DNA of 64,000 nt, taken from contig JAMPIV010018785.1 in the NCBI GenBank assembly GCA_024509875.1, forward strand, positions 434,001-498,000, in the 5' to 3' direction. Every line of letters starts with the position of its first letter. The stretch's first letter is position 1. Below are positions 45,490 through 56,524 of this stretch, one piece after another. Origin of the DNA: Oreohelix idahoensis. Taxonomy: Eukaryota > Mollusca > Gastropoda > Stylommatophora > Oreohelicidae. The notes below the pieces were generated by a model that searched no databases, had not been told where the DNA came from, and worked only from the letters and a program-made list of their open reading frames with translations. Both the position numbers and the translations under genes were made by a program.

Positions 45490-46655
45490 CACTGGGCCAT
45501 TCAAGTATTTAACTGCACAGTCCTAGATGGTAGCAGTAGAAGAGAGCTGTGAAGTAAGTCACCTTCTCACTAGACGTATCCTATGCTCCAAGGGTGTCTC
45601 TAGTAATAGTTGGTGTGAAATGCAGCTACCAATTTGAATATTAAATTATTCTCTTAATTTCCACCCAAAAACACAATTTCAACCAGAAACTGAATTTAAA
45701 CGAAATCAGTTAACTGGGAATAATAAAATTTATCTGTACATTTATTAATTAAAATAGAAGTTTGGTAAAGATTGCAGATATGTATTTACACAAATCACAG
45801 GTTGAAAAATTATAGGGTGGCAAAGTCTTTGTTCATCATTTCGGACAACTGGTGACTTCTGGATTTTGTTTCTTCAAAGTAATGAGTACTTATCTAATTC
45901 AGGTCCTTCCAGTGCAGTCATTTCTCGTCATACACCAGGTGTTGATGTCCAAGATACTTATTTCACCTGGACAGGTAGCCACAATGCTACTTTCCGGCGA
46001 TTTGCAGAGGTGGTCCTTGAATCACACATTGCAGTCTTTTATGCTACTTATCAGAAGCTTTTGTTATGACTCTCGGATAACAACCTGAAACGTATGTACA
46101 GATTATATTTCTGTTTCCTACAATCAAGACGATCCTCCGATGATGACGGACCACTATTGATCAGAATCCTCATTTAGAAAACATAGTCCATAAGGCCGTG
46201 GTCATGTCAATAAAAGAAGTATGTCATACAATTAATAAAATATATCAGGAGACTATAGACATCATTTACAATTTGTTTCTGAATTCTGTCTTGATTACTT
46301 CCCTTTGGTCCTAAGTTATACCAAAATTGGTTTCCCTTTAAAGATATTACATCAACGACATTTTAAAATGAACGAAAGAAACGAAAAAAGGCGAAGAAGC
46401 AGGGAAAGAAGAAGAAGACGAACTCTTTGGCATCCAGCATTTAAAAGCGAAGCCCTGAAAAGGACTGTAAGCTCGCATAGCTAGTTTTGCGCAGTCCTGA
46501 CGTCTGCGTCATGCTGTTTAGGATTGTTCAGATTTTATTCAGTTTGAACCTAATTTCAGTTATTAGCACAGGGTTTAGAGTGCCAAGATAGATATCAGCA
46601 GGTTATTCAAAGTCAGTGCTAATATTCAATATTACATCAATTTACATAACACCAC
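45490..46655. other. No recognisable feature
   Basis: A+T-rich sequence. Short open frames at 45850-46090 have no family resemblance. Nothing else is supported. Confidence 0.5.
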
Positions 46656-46656
46656 A

Positions 46657-46735
46657 ATACTTGTCGAGAAAATATGGGCCTAACACCATATTCCCAATAT
46701 GCCTATATGGGCGTGTAAACGAGATCCTTTACATT
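46657..46735 (+). mobile_element. SINE 3' body fragment
   Basis: GAAAATATGGGCCTAACACC and the following CCAATATGCC...GGGCGTGTAA block match, in the opposite orientation, positions 165-225 of the SINE at 144-419. No tRNA-like head is visible upstream, so it is a truncated or decayed copy. Confidence 0.7.
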
Positions 46736-47034
46736 CTTTACCTTACAATACTTGTAATCCAACGATTAATACAAGTTTAAAATACCCTTCAGACACAGTA
46801 TTATGGATCTGAACTTATCACTTACACAAGTCTGCTCACAAGCAGGTCAGTTTTGCTTTTCTCAGCTATGGGCTGTGGCTATGTAGCTTCGACAAGTTTG
46901 TGTTAACCCGCTGGACGTCTTTTCAGCAGTGGCAGCCATCTTGCTTCTGTGACTGGACATGTGACTGGACATAAGGGAGTTGTTTTTCTCTTATTTTTAT
47001 AGTTTCATGTTCTCTACTTAATTCTCATTTTCTT

Positions 47035-47140
47035 TCTTTCTTTCCCTCCTGTCTTGTTTGTCTGTCTCTGACGAAGGCCTTGTGGCCGCAACGTAGGTTT
47101 TTCCTGTCCTTTCTCCTTGTAAGACGTATTAATATTTGTG
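47035..47140 (+). mobile_element. Penelope-like element terminal fragment
   Basis: CTGACGAAGGCCTTGTGG (47068-47085), followed by CCGCAACGT and a CTTGTAAGACG block at 47116, matches the non-coding tail of the Penelope-like element (minus strand, 17633-17700). No coding part of the element is recognisable nearby, although the pyrimidine-rich 46980-47060 could belong to it. Confidence 0.65.
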
Positions 47141-47710
47141 TTTTGTTTTTTTCCCCATTCTACTGTCTTTTCAGCTATGAAATTTTGAGAGTCGGGAATT
47201 TTAGTGGGCTTATATATCCAATCTAGATCTAACCCTTTCCTTCCCGGAGGTCCGCGTCTGCGGTCACTTTTTCCGCTTGTAACTTCCGTTTGATTTCAAT
47301 GCTGTCGTGTGATTTTCCCGACAAAGTCATGGCTTCCCCGTCAATTAACAAAGATAGTGATGTTCCGCTGCCATAATTACATGTATTTGCTGCTCAAATC
47401 CCAAAAAAGAATTTTTTCGTCCGGGGCATTAATCATAAAGTTAAAGCGGAACTACTGGTGTGCGATTCATAATTTATCATAAAGACATTTGTTTACGTGG
47501 CAATTCCAGAGTGTTTTGCCAGTTTTGCTGCAGCGGCCACAGAGGATAAGTGCCAATTTGGTCTTTGGTGTACTACATTAGATGAGTGAACACTTTGTTT
47601 TTAGTGGACTACATTAGATGAGTGCACATTTGGTCTTTTGTGCACCACAGGCAATGTGCGCTTGAATAACTGTCGTACTCTTGTCTACCGATTGTTATTT
47701 TGTTCAGTTC

Positions 47711-47790
47711 CTCGAGGGGGTCGGAATGGCTGAGAGGTAAGGCGTCCGCCTCTAATTCTAAAGGTACCTGGTTCGGTTCCCAGTACAGGG
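47711..47790 (+). mobile_element. tRNA-like SINE head
   Basis: GGTCGGAATGGCTGAGAGGT contains an A-box (TGGCTGAGAGG) and GGTTCGGTTCC near 47771 is a B-box. The spacing resembles a class II tRNA with a variable arm. It is followed by unrelated sequence rather than a CCA end or terminator, so I read it as a SINE promoter region, not a working tRNA gene. Confidence 0.6.
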
Positions 47791-47942
47791 AATAAACATG
47801 ATGGAAATTCATTTCAGAACCAGTGGGTCCTAATGTGGCGCAATGTCTTAGTTTAGTTCGAAGGATGAGATTTTATTATATTTTCATACTGAGCTAAATC
47901 CAGACGTCACCAGTAAAATATGAGGTGATGAGAAGACGCTGG

Positions 47943-48233
47943 GGGATGGGAGCCGCGCTGGTGTAATGGCTACAACGTTGTACTGGCGACCAGGTGTTCA
48001 TGGTTCAAACCCGGCCGTCGGCGTTTGAAGAAATGTTTACGACCGGAAATTTGACTGAATAATCTGAACGGCTCCTACACATAAATCCCGTGTGGATGGG
48101 AAGGAGCGAAGCTCCTGACCGGGTTGGAAGGAAAGTCCACTGACCCACCAGCCTCGCAATGACATGTCATTGGGCCGAAAGAGCTAGAAAGCTCGAGTGC
48201 CGCTGGTTATAGAAAAAAAAAAAAAAAAAAAAA
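47943..48233 (+). mobile_element. tRNA-derived SINE with poly(A) tail
   Basis: Starts GGATGGGAGCCGCGCTGGTG; the A-box TGGTGTAATGGC and B-box GGTTCAAACCC (48002) form the pol III promoter. A tRNA-unrelated body follows and a run of 22 A closes it. AGAAGACGCTGG at 47931-47942 and 48234-48245 is a perfect 12-bp target duplication. The GGGAGCCGCG start is shared with the SINE at 144-419, but the bodies differ, so the two are related families with different tails. The intact duplication and long A-run suggest a fairly recent insertion. Confidence 0.9.
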
Positions 48234-48729
48234 AGAAGACGCTGGCGTTGAATAGGACACACATAAAGAAAATGAACTGATCGCATTACAAGGCAGTTCA
48301 TTTTTCGGAAATCACAGGGTAACAGAAATAGAGGAAAACCATAAAACACTCGGAGAAAAGAGCTGGACATTGAAGGGATTAAGAAGACATGAAAAGGCCT
48401 TGATGGCAGCGGCAGAAAAACTTGACGAGTTTTTGTTGATGACCTTTGCTCCTTGGGAATCTAAAAGTTATTGATTTATTGATATTAATATAAGTTTTCC
48501 TAGGGTCAACGTTGTTTGTGTTTTTCGAGTTAATATTTCTGTTCCAGAATATTCACCAGTAGTTACTACCCCTAATTATTGAAATTGGGGCACAATTCCG
48601 TTTATCACTACCTTAGACTTAAGTACCTGTCATCACTTTGGTGTCTCTTCCTTGACCTTCATGTTGAATCTTTAGACAGGTTACAAGAGTGATAAGCTCC
48701 ATTTGTTTTTCTCCAGCCAGGTCATTTGT

Positions 48730-49053
48730 TGTTTCCGTAACATGTGCGATTTTTTACATAGACAGGGGTGTCGACCCTGTGATAAAACCCCCAACCTGGA
48801 GGACCAGAGTACCAGCTTTTGTCTGATCCCTACCCACGCAGACCAGTCCAGCTTGGTTGAACCTACCAGGAGTAAATCTCCCATTGGCATAGCTCTGGGG
48901 ATTGTCAGGATGAACCAGAGTTGGGGCACTGTACGAAGGATGGCCGCCGACCGAGCAAAGTGGAATCAATTTGTTGTTGCCCTACAAGACGCCACCAGGC
49001 GTAATGGCCACTGACTGCTTTGACGGTCGGCGGCTAAGGATCAAAGAAGAAGA
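48730..49053 (+). mobile_element. 324-bp LINE-tailed short element
   Basis: Bracketed by AGGTCATTTGT at 48719-48729 and 49054-49064 (perfect 11-bp duplication). The right half (48905-49053) is the last part of the LINE at 14893-16008: the RRMAADRAKWNQFVVALQD codons, the CGGTCGGCGGCTAAGGATC 3' end and an AAAGAAGAAGA tail. The left half (48730-48904) is not from the coding part of that LINE. It contains no clear pol III promoter. It is either an internally deleted LINE that joins 5' leader to 3' end, or a SINE-like element that borrowed the LINE tail. Confidence 0.85.
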
Positions 49054-49064
49054 AGGTCATTTGT

Positions 49065-50520
49065 GTCAGCGACGAAAGACAACTCGGTGAGTGATCGAAT
49101 CGCAATTCAACAACATAAATTATGCAATATATCATGTATGTAATGCAACCATATATGTTGAATTACGTTCAAAGATCGTCATATGCTTCGTGTAGCGACA
49201 TTCTGGCACGAAATTAAAGATTGAGAAATCATAAAAGATAGCGAATAGCGACATTAATTCACTGTTGTGGAGTTCGAAGAGTCATTGGTTCCTCTCTGAC
49301 TCTTGACTCCGACTATAGTAATATAAAAAGTACGACTCCAATTCAGACGAGAAGGAGATTAAAGAAAAGAATCCTCGTTTATCTAGAAATATTCTGATTA
49401 TTTCTCCTTTATTCAGCAATTTTAAAATTATGAAATGAGTTGTACTTGGGCAGTTTGTAACAAACCTAGTTGACAGGGAGGATTGTGTGATTCGCTTCAG
49501 TAGCTAGGCGGTGGTGCCGTTCGGAAGGTCCTGGGTTCGATTCCCCGGTAAGCCACTGACTCAGTTGTGTTTCTGCTGACTAGTTTTTCTACTTCATTTC
49601 TCACGAGTGCCTGGAACATACCTTTATGTGTGCAATGTTTATATATTAGCGTGTAACCAACGCCAACTACAACTACGACTCAGCACAACACTACCGACTC
49701 CACGACTCCTACTTTCGTAACTGCACAGCCCTGCATTAAATGCCTGCGTTTTTGAGCGTCCGAGAGGCAGAGCTGTTAGAGCTTTCTTCACGAAGCAATA
49801 GGAGCTAGTTCGAAACCTGGTCTCGTCATTCTGACCTATCTAGCTGTAAAAGCGGGTACTGACATTGCTCTGAGTTAGAGAAGGTAAAGGCAGCAAGGAA
49901 GAGAACTGGAGTTTCTCCTATGGAATTTTCTTTACTTTTAATTTTTTTTTTTTTCCTAGACTACTGGTACTGTAGAATAATGAGCATATATTTAACAGAG
50001 AAAGCGACCAAAACAAACAAACAAATTCATAATGGAAGTAACGAAGCTTTAAAGAAATCAACTAACAGAACCATGGCTGTTAGAAAGACCCCATATTTTG
50101 GATAGGTGATGAGGCATGGAAAGTGTTTGCAAAAGTTTGCTATTGAGCAGCCAGCAGCCATCATTAAAATCACCAACGAGAGGTGTGCCGATGGGCGTTG
50201 AACGTTTTCTGCTCTTAGATTATACATATTGTAATGTAAGAGTATAAATATGTTGATGCAGGCTTCCTGTAAAGGAACATACCATTAGGAGCAAAAAGAA
50301 AAAAAATAAGAGAAAAATGGGAGAGCGACTACTCCTACCAGCCTCGAGATTTAATTATACCAAGCCATGCCATCATAATCACATCAATCACCACTACATC
50401 AGTGCAAGGCATTTTACTAATGCTGTAACAATTTCGTCGTCACCACCAGCGCCGTAACAATCCTACAAGCATCAGCACAGCCATCAGCTCCATAGTTACA
50501 ATGATAAATTCATGTAGGGG
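49065..50520. other. Mostly unassigned; one tRNA-like stretch
   Basis: At 49491-49556 TAGCTAGGCGG and GGGTTCGATTCCCC have the sequence and spacing of pol III A- and B-boxes, and may be a SINE head. A weaker candidate lies at 49755-49830 (AGTTCGAAACC). The rest is A+T-rich with no gene recognised. Confidence 0.45.
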
Positions 50521-50547
50521 GTGTCTTTTGTCGGTGGTTACCCGCAT

Positions 50548-50766
50548 TTATGCTTTTGCCTGGGCCATCGCATATCTGTATCTCGATAGGAATCTGAGCA
50601 TGTACCTCATTGTCACAATGGGGGTATCACGAGTACAGCCTAAAACTAGTCGCATCCCTTCATTTTGAATGCGTTCCAGTCGTTCACATTGTGACACTGA
50701 CACAGTGAGTATTCCTAGCACGTTCTCGATTACTGAAATCACGAGCTGAAGGTACAGGAGAAACAA
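50548..50766 (-). pseudogene. LINE post-RT segment (inverted piece)
   Basis: About 72 codons with CERLERIQNEGMRLVLGCTR and TPIVTMRYMLRFLSRYR. This helical segment comes after the RT palm and thumb in I/Jockey-like LINEs. It lacks all catalytic residues and cannot function alone. Its orientation is opposite to the RNase H piece 120 bp to the right. Confidence 0.75.
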
Positions 50767-50889
50767 TATTAACAGCTGTTATCAAATGACGTCATGAGTT
50801 GTTGCATAGACTGCAACTACCCAGGAAAAAACCGCGCAATGTGTCCAATATTTATATAATAGAGAACAACCTTAAGGTGGCTAACTGAA

Positions 50890-51310
50890 ACTTCAGTAAC
50901 AAAGGCAGTCATTGTGTCAGATTCTCAAATGCTTCGAAATGTTCAAAATGGCTGGCTCCGGCATGAGTGGAAAACCTACATAGAAGCTTCGAATCTACAG
51001 GAGTTGGTGTGGATATACTGTCCTGGTCATGCAGGATTACGCGGTAATGAGAGAGCTGACAGACTAGCATCAAAAGCACCAACAGTGGGGACAGTGGATA
51101 TGGATAAGGTATAGATACTGAGAATGATGTTAGATCACCTGTTAGAGAATGACACTGCAATAGATGAATCATCAAGGTTAAGACTGTTGGAATTTGGCAT
51201 CAAACGTCAGGCTAATACAGATGGACGTATGAAATGATGCATCCGTCGTGTTTATAACTAGTGAGCTACAGGAACAGTTAACATTCACACTCTTCAACAT
51301 ATACTGAGGG
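50890..51310 (+). pseudogene. LINE RNase H fragment
   Basis: VSDSQMLRNVQNGWLRHEW carries the third acidic residue (SDS) of RNase H. IYCPGHAGLRGNERADRLA carries the His and final Asp. A stop at about 51112-51114 breaks the frame, and homologous codons (LDHLLENDTAID) continue after it with further stops. The catalytic first Asp and Glu are not present because the 5' part was lost or inverted. Confidence 0.8.
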
Positions 51311-51380
51311 AGACTGAGCACCTATGGGTTAGCCCCTAGTGCTATGATGTCCATTCTGTTCAACAAAAATAACAACAATC

Positions 51381-52175
51381 TTTGTAAGAATATCTGTAAG
51401 GGAAATAAGATCAAAGTGTCTGAGAACGTTAACATCTGTATGACAGAAGACAGATTTTTACAGAAAATACATCTCTAAAGGCAAAAGAAACGTTGTTTGT
51501 GAGAATGGTAACATGACAGAAGACAAGCTTTATAGAAGATGATCTCTGATGGCAGCAGGGGCAATTTCTGTGATTTAATGATATTGGTATGAACAACTAA
51601 AAATAGCTAATTGCAATAATTGTTACTAATTTGTGGCATGCCTTTACTAATTTTTAGCATTTACTTTCAACTAGCGGTCTTGGCTTTCTACAACAGATTT
51701 TGAAAGTGGACTATACACTGGAACAACGTAATATCTTCTTAATTATTATAATCTTTATTTGAGAACATCTGTTAATGAAGACTAATTTTAAAGAAAATAT
51801 TTGATATCAGATTGTTGAAGATAACAAAGAAGTCAGTTTTTGATTTTTTGTAAAAGTTATTTGTGTTAGTCTGAAAGAAACAATTAAACGCACGAAGTGT
51901 GCAGGGAGTATACAATTAGTTCTTTAATGCCAATGTAAACAGAAATGTCCAAATTTGGTCTTTGGTTTTTTTTTTTTTTTTGTAATCTTGTAGCTTAATT
52001 TGGTCTACGCATAGCCTACTTCACTGCGCCTGTAAACATAACAGCCTCTTAACTACGTAAATACTCGACTGCCTGCTTACATGTCATAACAACGCACGTA
52101 TGCACACAACGACAAATAAAATTACACTTTACAATAGATTAATTTATAATGTTCAAACAATCGCAAAAACTTATA
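51381..52175. other. No recognisable feature
   Basis: A+T-rich DNA with a T-run at 51969-51983. No coding or repeat signal beyond simple sequence. Confidence 0.5.
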
Positions 52176-52179
52176 TGTG

Positions 52180-52614
52180 TACTCACAGACATGTGTACTC
52201 ACAGACATGTGTACTCACAGACATGTGTACTCACAGACATGTGTACTCACAGACATGTGTACTCACAGACATGTGTACTCACAGGCATGTGTACTCACAG
52301 GCATGTGTACTCACAGGCATGTGTACTCACAGACATGTGTACTCACTGACATGTGTACTCACAGACATGTGTACTCACAGACATGTGTACTCACAGACAT
52401 GTGTACTCACAGACATGTGTACTCACAGATATGTGTACTCACAGGCATGTGTACTCACAGACATGTGTACTCACAGACATGTGTACTCACAGACACGTGT
52501 ACTCACAGACATGTGTACTCACAGACATGTGTACTCACAGACATGTGTACTCACAGACATGTGTACTCACAGACATGTGTACTCACAGACATGTGTACTC
52601 ACAGACATGTACGA
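52180..52614 (+). repeat. 16-bp minisatellite
   Basis: About 27 near-perfect tandem copies of GTGTACTCACAGACAT. Variants are few: ACAGGCAT (four copies), ACTGACAT, ACAGATAT and ACACGTG. Each junction recreates the palindrome ACATGT. Because 16 is not a multiple of three, each forward frame reads a 16-residue repeat (MCTHRHVYSQTCVLTD in rotated forms), which produces three overlapping open frames. These are repeat artefacts. The high unit identity implies recent expansion, in contrast to the older array at 9528-12946. Confidence 0.95.
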
Positions 52615-52619
52615 GGAAA

Positions 52620-54147
52620 TTGCACAATAACTTTTTAAAAGTCATATTCATTCATATTGTTTATGTTTCTCTATTTGAAACGGCAGTTTATGAGTTACTG
52701 GGCCTTAGATTAGGCCTGGGAACGCTTTAGCATGCCGAGATCTACTTCCGATTTTTAATGAGTCTACGAGCTTTCAAAAATGCCTTTTCACTGTAGCTAC
52801 TTTAACTGTTTTTTTTTTTTAAAGTTTTTTTAATCTGTAAATAATAAAACTTACTCCACGTGCGCTTGAAATAAAGACAGGATTTAAGGCCAAAACAATG
52901 AAGATGAAAAAAAAAATGCATGTGCATTGAAAAAACATTACCTTAATAAGAACTAATTCAAACAGACCTATAATATTTAATTACTTGTATAACATACGGT
53001 GTAATAACACAGACTTCATATGATGCAGATTTGCGCCTCAAATTTTGGTTCGAAAAATATTGTACCTTTAATAACAAATTATTTAATGAAAGAATTAGAA
53101 AAAATAAATACAATATTTTATATCAACATCAGACAGAAACCAAAAATCTGTTAGCTGTCCACCTGTAATTAAAATCGATGTCTTGACCACTCCTGGCTTT
53201 GATGTTCGACTTCGTAATACACCTGTTGCCTTCACAGTACACCTGAGCTGGTAACCTTACCCGTGTCGTTAAGGTGCTGATGTTACGTGACTGGATTTCT
53301 TTTACTGGTGAACTTTGCATTCATATTATATTTCATCAGATTATGTTGGTTCAACGCGAGGATCATCAAAGAACTATCATTTATATGAGATGTAAACTGG
53401 CTCATTGAAACAATGTCTTTCTTCCTGTAGAAGCGATGTATCTGACTGAAGTCGCAGGTTTTTTTTTTTAATTCGTGTAAATCACCTGTAATATTTCTCT
53501 GTCTCAAGTCATACAGAATCCCATCTATAATAGTTGCATGTTGAATACTTACCTGCTTGCCTGAGCAGTTGTTGTTGATTCTGTTTCACTGTTTCTGTAA
53601 GAAAACGTCTAGGAAGTTGTTTATAATTGAGACTGTCCTCAGTACATAGTTAGCTCGACGTCTAATTGCCTTTATTTGTAAAGCAAACTTATTTTCAGTC
53701 TCAGCTTATGTACTTATCCAGTGCGTCGTTGCATATTTTATTGCATTATGTAATTTGAATATCGCTACATTCCATTTTAGGACAGAATAGGACTATTTGG
53801 CCCTAGAGCGTGTCGTACAAGACGACAAATATGAGGTTGTGAATGGGACTGATAACCCCATCATGTAAAACAATTAGCCACAGAAACCACCGATGGAAGA
53901 GTTTATGATTGTTTGGTGCAGGCTTTCTGCAAGGGGGCCCAGCTGCAGTGATGGCTTTATGCTCCGTAAGGAGCGCATAGGAAGATGATCATTATTATGT
54001 TACCAGTCAATAATGACGGAAGTAAATCAAAAACTGTAATAAATTTTTATAATATTTTTTAATTCAATATAAAAGTTCTTTGATGACAACGTTTTTTGTG
54101 AAAGTGCGTGGATTTGTTTCGAAGAATGTTACCTGATAAAAAGTGTT
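52620..54147. other. No recognisable feature
   Basis: A+T-rich, with several T/A runs. It may include further decayed Helitron DNA next to 54148, but no motif shows it. Confidence 0.5.
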
Positions 54148-54503
54148 TTAAACAAAAACTTTCAAGTTTTCATCATTAGTTCCTCGGATGAGGGCGACAT
54201 AGAGCTGGCCGTGTCCGAAAACAGGTTCAGGAAGGAAAACTCCTACGTGATCAAAAGATTGTCCTTGAGCCTTATTGATCGTCATTGCAAATGCTAAAAT
54301 CACTGGGAATTGACGACGTCCCATCCTAAATGGCAAACTGCGCTCGCTCGGTTCTAAGTCAATGCGAGGAATTAAGACTCGTTCTCCCTTATTACTGCCA
54401 GTGATAATTTCTGCATCAATGGAATTCCGATGCAAGACTTTTATGACCAAACATGTGCCATTCAATAGTCCATTTTTTTGCGTTTAGATTTCGCAATAGC
54501 ATG
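54148..54503 (-). pseudogene. Helitron helicase C-terminus (Pif1-like) remnant
   Basis: Minus-strand codons encode LNGTCLVIKVLHRN, IPRIDLEPSERSLPFRMGRRQFPV, AMTINKAQGQSFDHVGVFLP and GQLYVALIRGTNDENLKV. These are the last motifs of the Pif1-family helicase of Helitron transposons, which replicate as rolling circles. The conserved SRG box reads IRG here. Upstream, RNLNAK-like codons occur in another frame, separated by a shift within a run of seven A near 54473-54480. The sequence is then cut off at 54503 by LTR element 3. The Rep nuclease domain and the earlier helicase motifs are absent from the window. Confidence 0.85.
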
Positions 54504-56088
54504 TGTTAAAACTCTCTTTGTATGTAGTTGTTAACTCATACTGGCTACTAGTTGTTGAATCATGCTTTATTTGCTAAATGATGTGAATGTCCACCAGTGG
54601 ATAAATGTAGATGTTGGGACTGGTGTAGTAAAGTGTAACGATTGTCAACTCATCAAACCCAGCACAGTTTTGGTCATACAGGTCATCTTGTCCTGGAACG
54701 TGATGAGGCTCCGACAAGAATGTGAGTGTAAACAATGAGTGTGTATCTGAATGTCAGTACGCGAATGGTAGAATGATTCGATAGAGTTGACAGGTTGGTA
54801 GTACATCACTCATACTCACACTGTTCGAATTCAAGAAGTACTGGAACTACGGTGGTCTTTTTATAACATTTAATGGGACGCACACTTGGACAGTACGTGT
54901 ATGGTTACAGGAACAAATGTCGACATAGACAGCATAATGTTGATCACAGGAATATCATCTTAAGTTAGCATTCATGCTTGGCAAATATCATAATGGAGCA
55001 TTCGTAAATAAGCATTCAGCGTTCCATCATGTAAATCATCTGGCTTTACTGACTGGGCACGTCAGACCATAACCAATACATAGGAAGGCTCCTAGACCTA
55101 ACCTCGTCTAGCGAATATTCCTTCACGTAAAGTTCAATATATATATATTTCATAATATAGGAATCCCAGACATGGGTTCTCACATGTAGCAGTGATCTCT
55201 TGGTTCATCGAGCGATAGTACAGGCATCCCTTTTTCTCACTCGATAAATACAAAGTATATGAATTTCAACATGGCTGTTCTCTCTCTCGTGAGCTTCACT
55301 CACTAAAGAATATAGACCAAAATTAGTCATTCATTAAATGTCCTCATTTCTTCATAGGTTCGCTCATAGAGGTAATTGAATAATATCATACAATCCAGTG
55401 CTGATACATAGGAATGTCTTCTTCCTTTGAATGGATATTCTTTTTAAAAGTACCACTGTGCATCTGCTTATCAACAACGATGGCGAAGCCCAAGTTCATA
55501 ATAAATTGTAGTTTTACCTTTTTATGCGAAATATAACTTTGCCATTCCTTGGCAAAAGAGAATAAACACTGGGGTAAAGTACATACAACATGTCTAAATG
55601 ATTATCACTTTTCCCCATCCATATATAGATCACTATTTCGGCAAAAAGCCTGCTACAACAAAACTCGGCATCCTCACAGGATGACAGCCATGGATCACAC
55701 CCCTTGCTAGCGATACTTCCGCTGCATAGCCTTTGACCTTTTCTAGCGACAACCAAATTAGTTCGACTTGGAAATGCAAAGATATCCATATATAAGACAG
55801 ACTCGTCCTACTCATACAAACACTACGTATAAATTCAGGCCATAGATATACTGAAGCAAGAACAATCTATTCCTACCCAGCCACAGAATAAATTGCAGTA
55901 GGCCTAGAGTCGTCTGCGGAGTCCGATCGAAGATGACAGAACTATTTTCAAGGGAAGCAACCCAAAAATGACTTCTCCTTAAGCACTTAAAAAGGAAATA
56001 CTTTGCTTACAAAATATTTGCGAACATAATAAGAATATAAATGTATTATATTGCAAGATAGTAAAAATTGCCCTTTACAGTCTTACCA
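54504..56088 (-). repeat. Element 3 3' LTR
   Basis: Plus-strand start TGTTAAAACTCTC is certain, because it matches 62772 onward. The other end is inferred: the sequence CTTACCA then TACCTCCCGGG is, in element orientation, a purine tract GGGAGGTA followed by TGG. That would put the LTR edge at 56088. The partner is truncated by the window, so the edge cannot be confirmed here. Confidence 0.75.
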
Positions 56089-56524
56089 TACCTCCCGGGA
56101 AAAAAAAATAAATTTTTTTTTAAAATACATCTAGGAGCACCGTAGAATAGGCTCACAACGCAAGAATACTGCGCAGATGAAAATATCAGGAATAACTATA
56201 ATTCCTAATATGACTGGTGAGAATATATATCTCAAAATCTGAGAGAAATTGTTTCCCTACGAATAAATGTTTCCAGGAAGGTGTGATGTACGTATAATAC
56301 AATTCTGGTAATTATACAATGCATACCAAAAATTCACACTACAATCTTAAATTTATGATTTATGAAGAAACAATCATCAAAGAACAGCGGTGAATTAACA
56401 TCAATAAACCGCTAAGTAGCGATACCATCATTCTATTATTAAATTACAAATGTGTATCTTAGTAAAGAAACAAAAAATAACTGTTGTAAAGTTATACATA
56501 TTAAAAAGATCCAATATTTAACAG

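Larger units (their letters stand above)
50530..51380 (+). mobile_element. LINE remnant with 5' inversion
   Basis: Two pieces of one kind of LINE lie head to head. 50548-50766 (minus) encodes CERLERIQNEGMRLVLGCTR, the segment that follows RT. 50890-51310 (plus) encodes VSDSQMLRNVQNGWLRHEW and IYCPGHAGLRGNERADRLA, the RNase H end, then a non-coding 3' end with an AACAACAATC tail. In a normal element the first piece would be upstream in the same orientation. An inverted 5' piece is the usual product of twin priming. Stops interrupt the plus-strand frame at about 51112 and beyond. Confidence 0.75.

Noticed and set aside
47711..47790. Functional tRNA gene
   Set aside because: It has A- and B-boxes but no convincing acceptor stem closure or T-run terminator; it reads as a SINE head.
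52180..52614. Possible CRISPR-like array
   Set aside because: The units are contiguous with no spacers, and the sequence is eukaryotic.
52100..52730. Three overlapping frames of Cys/His/Tyr-rich repeats
   Set aside because: Direct consequence of a stop-free 16-bp tandem repeat; the same peptide appears in all three phases.
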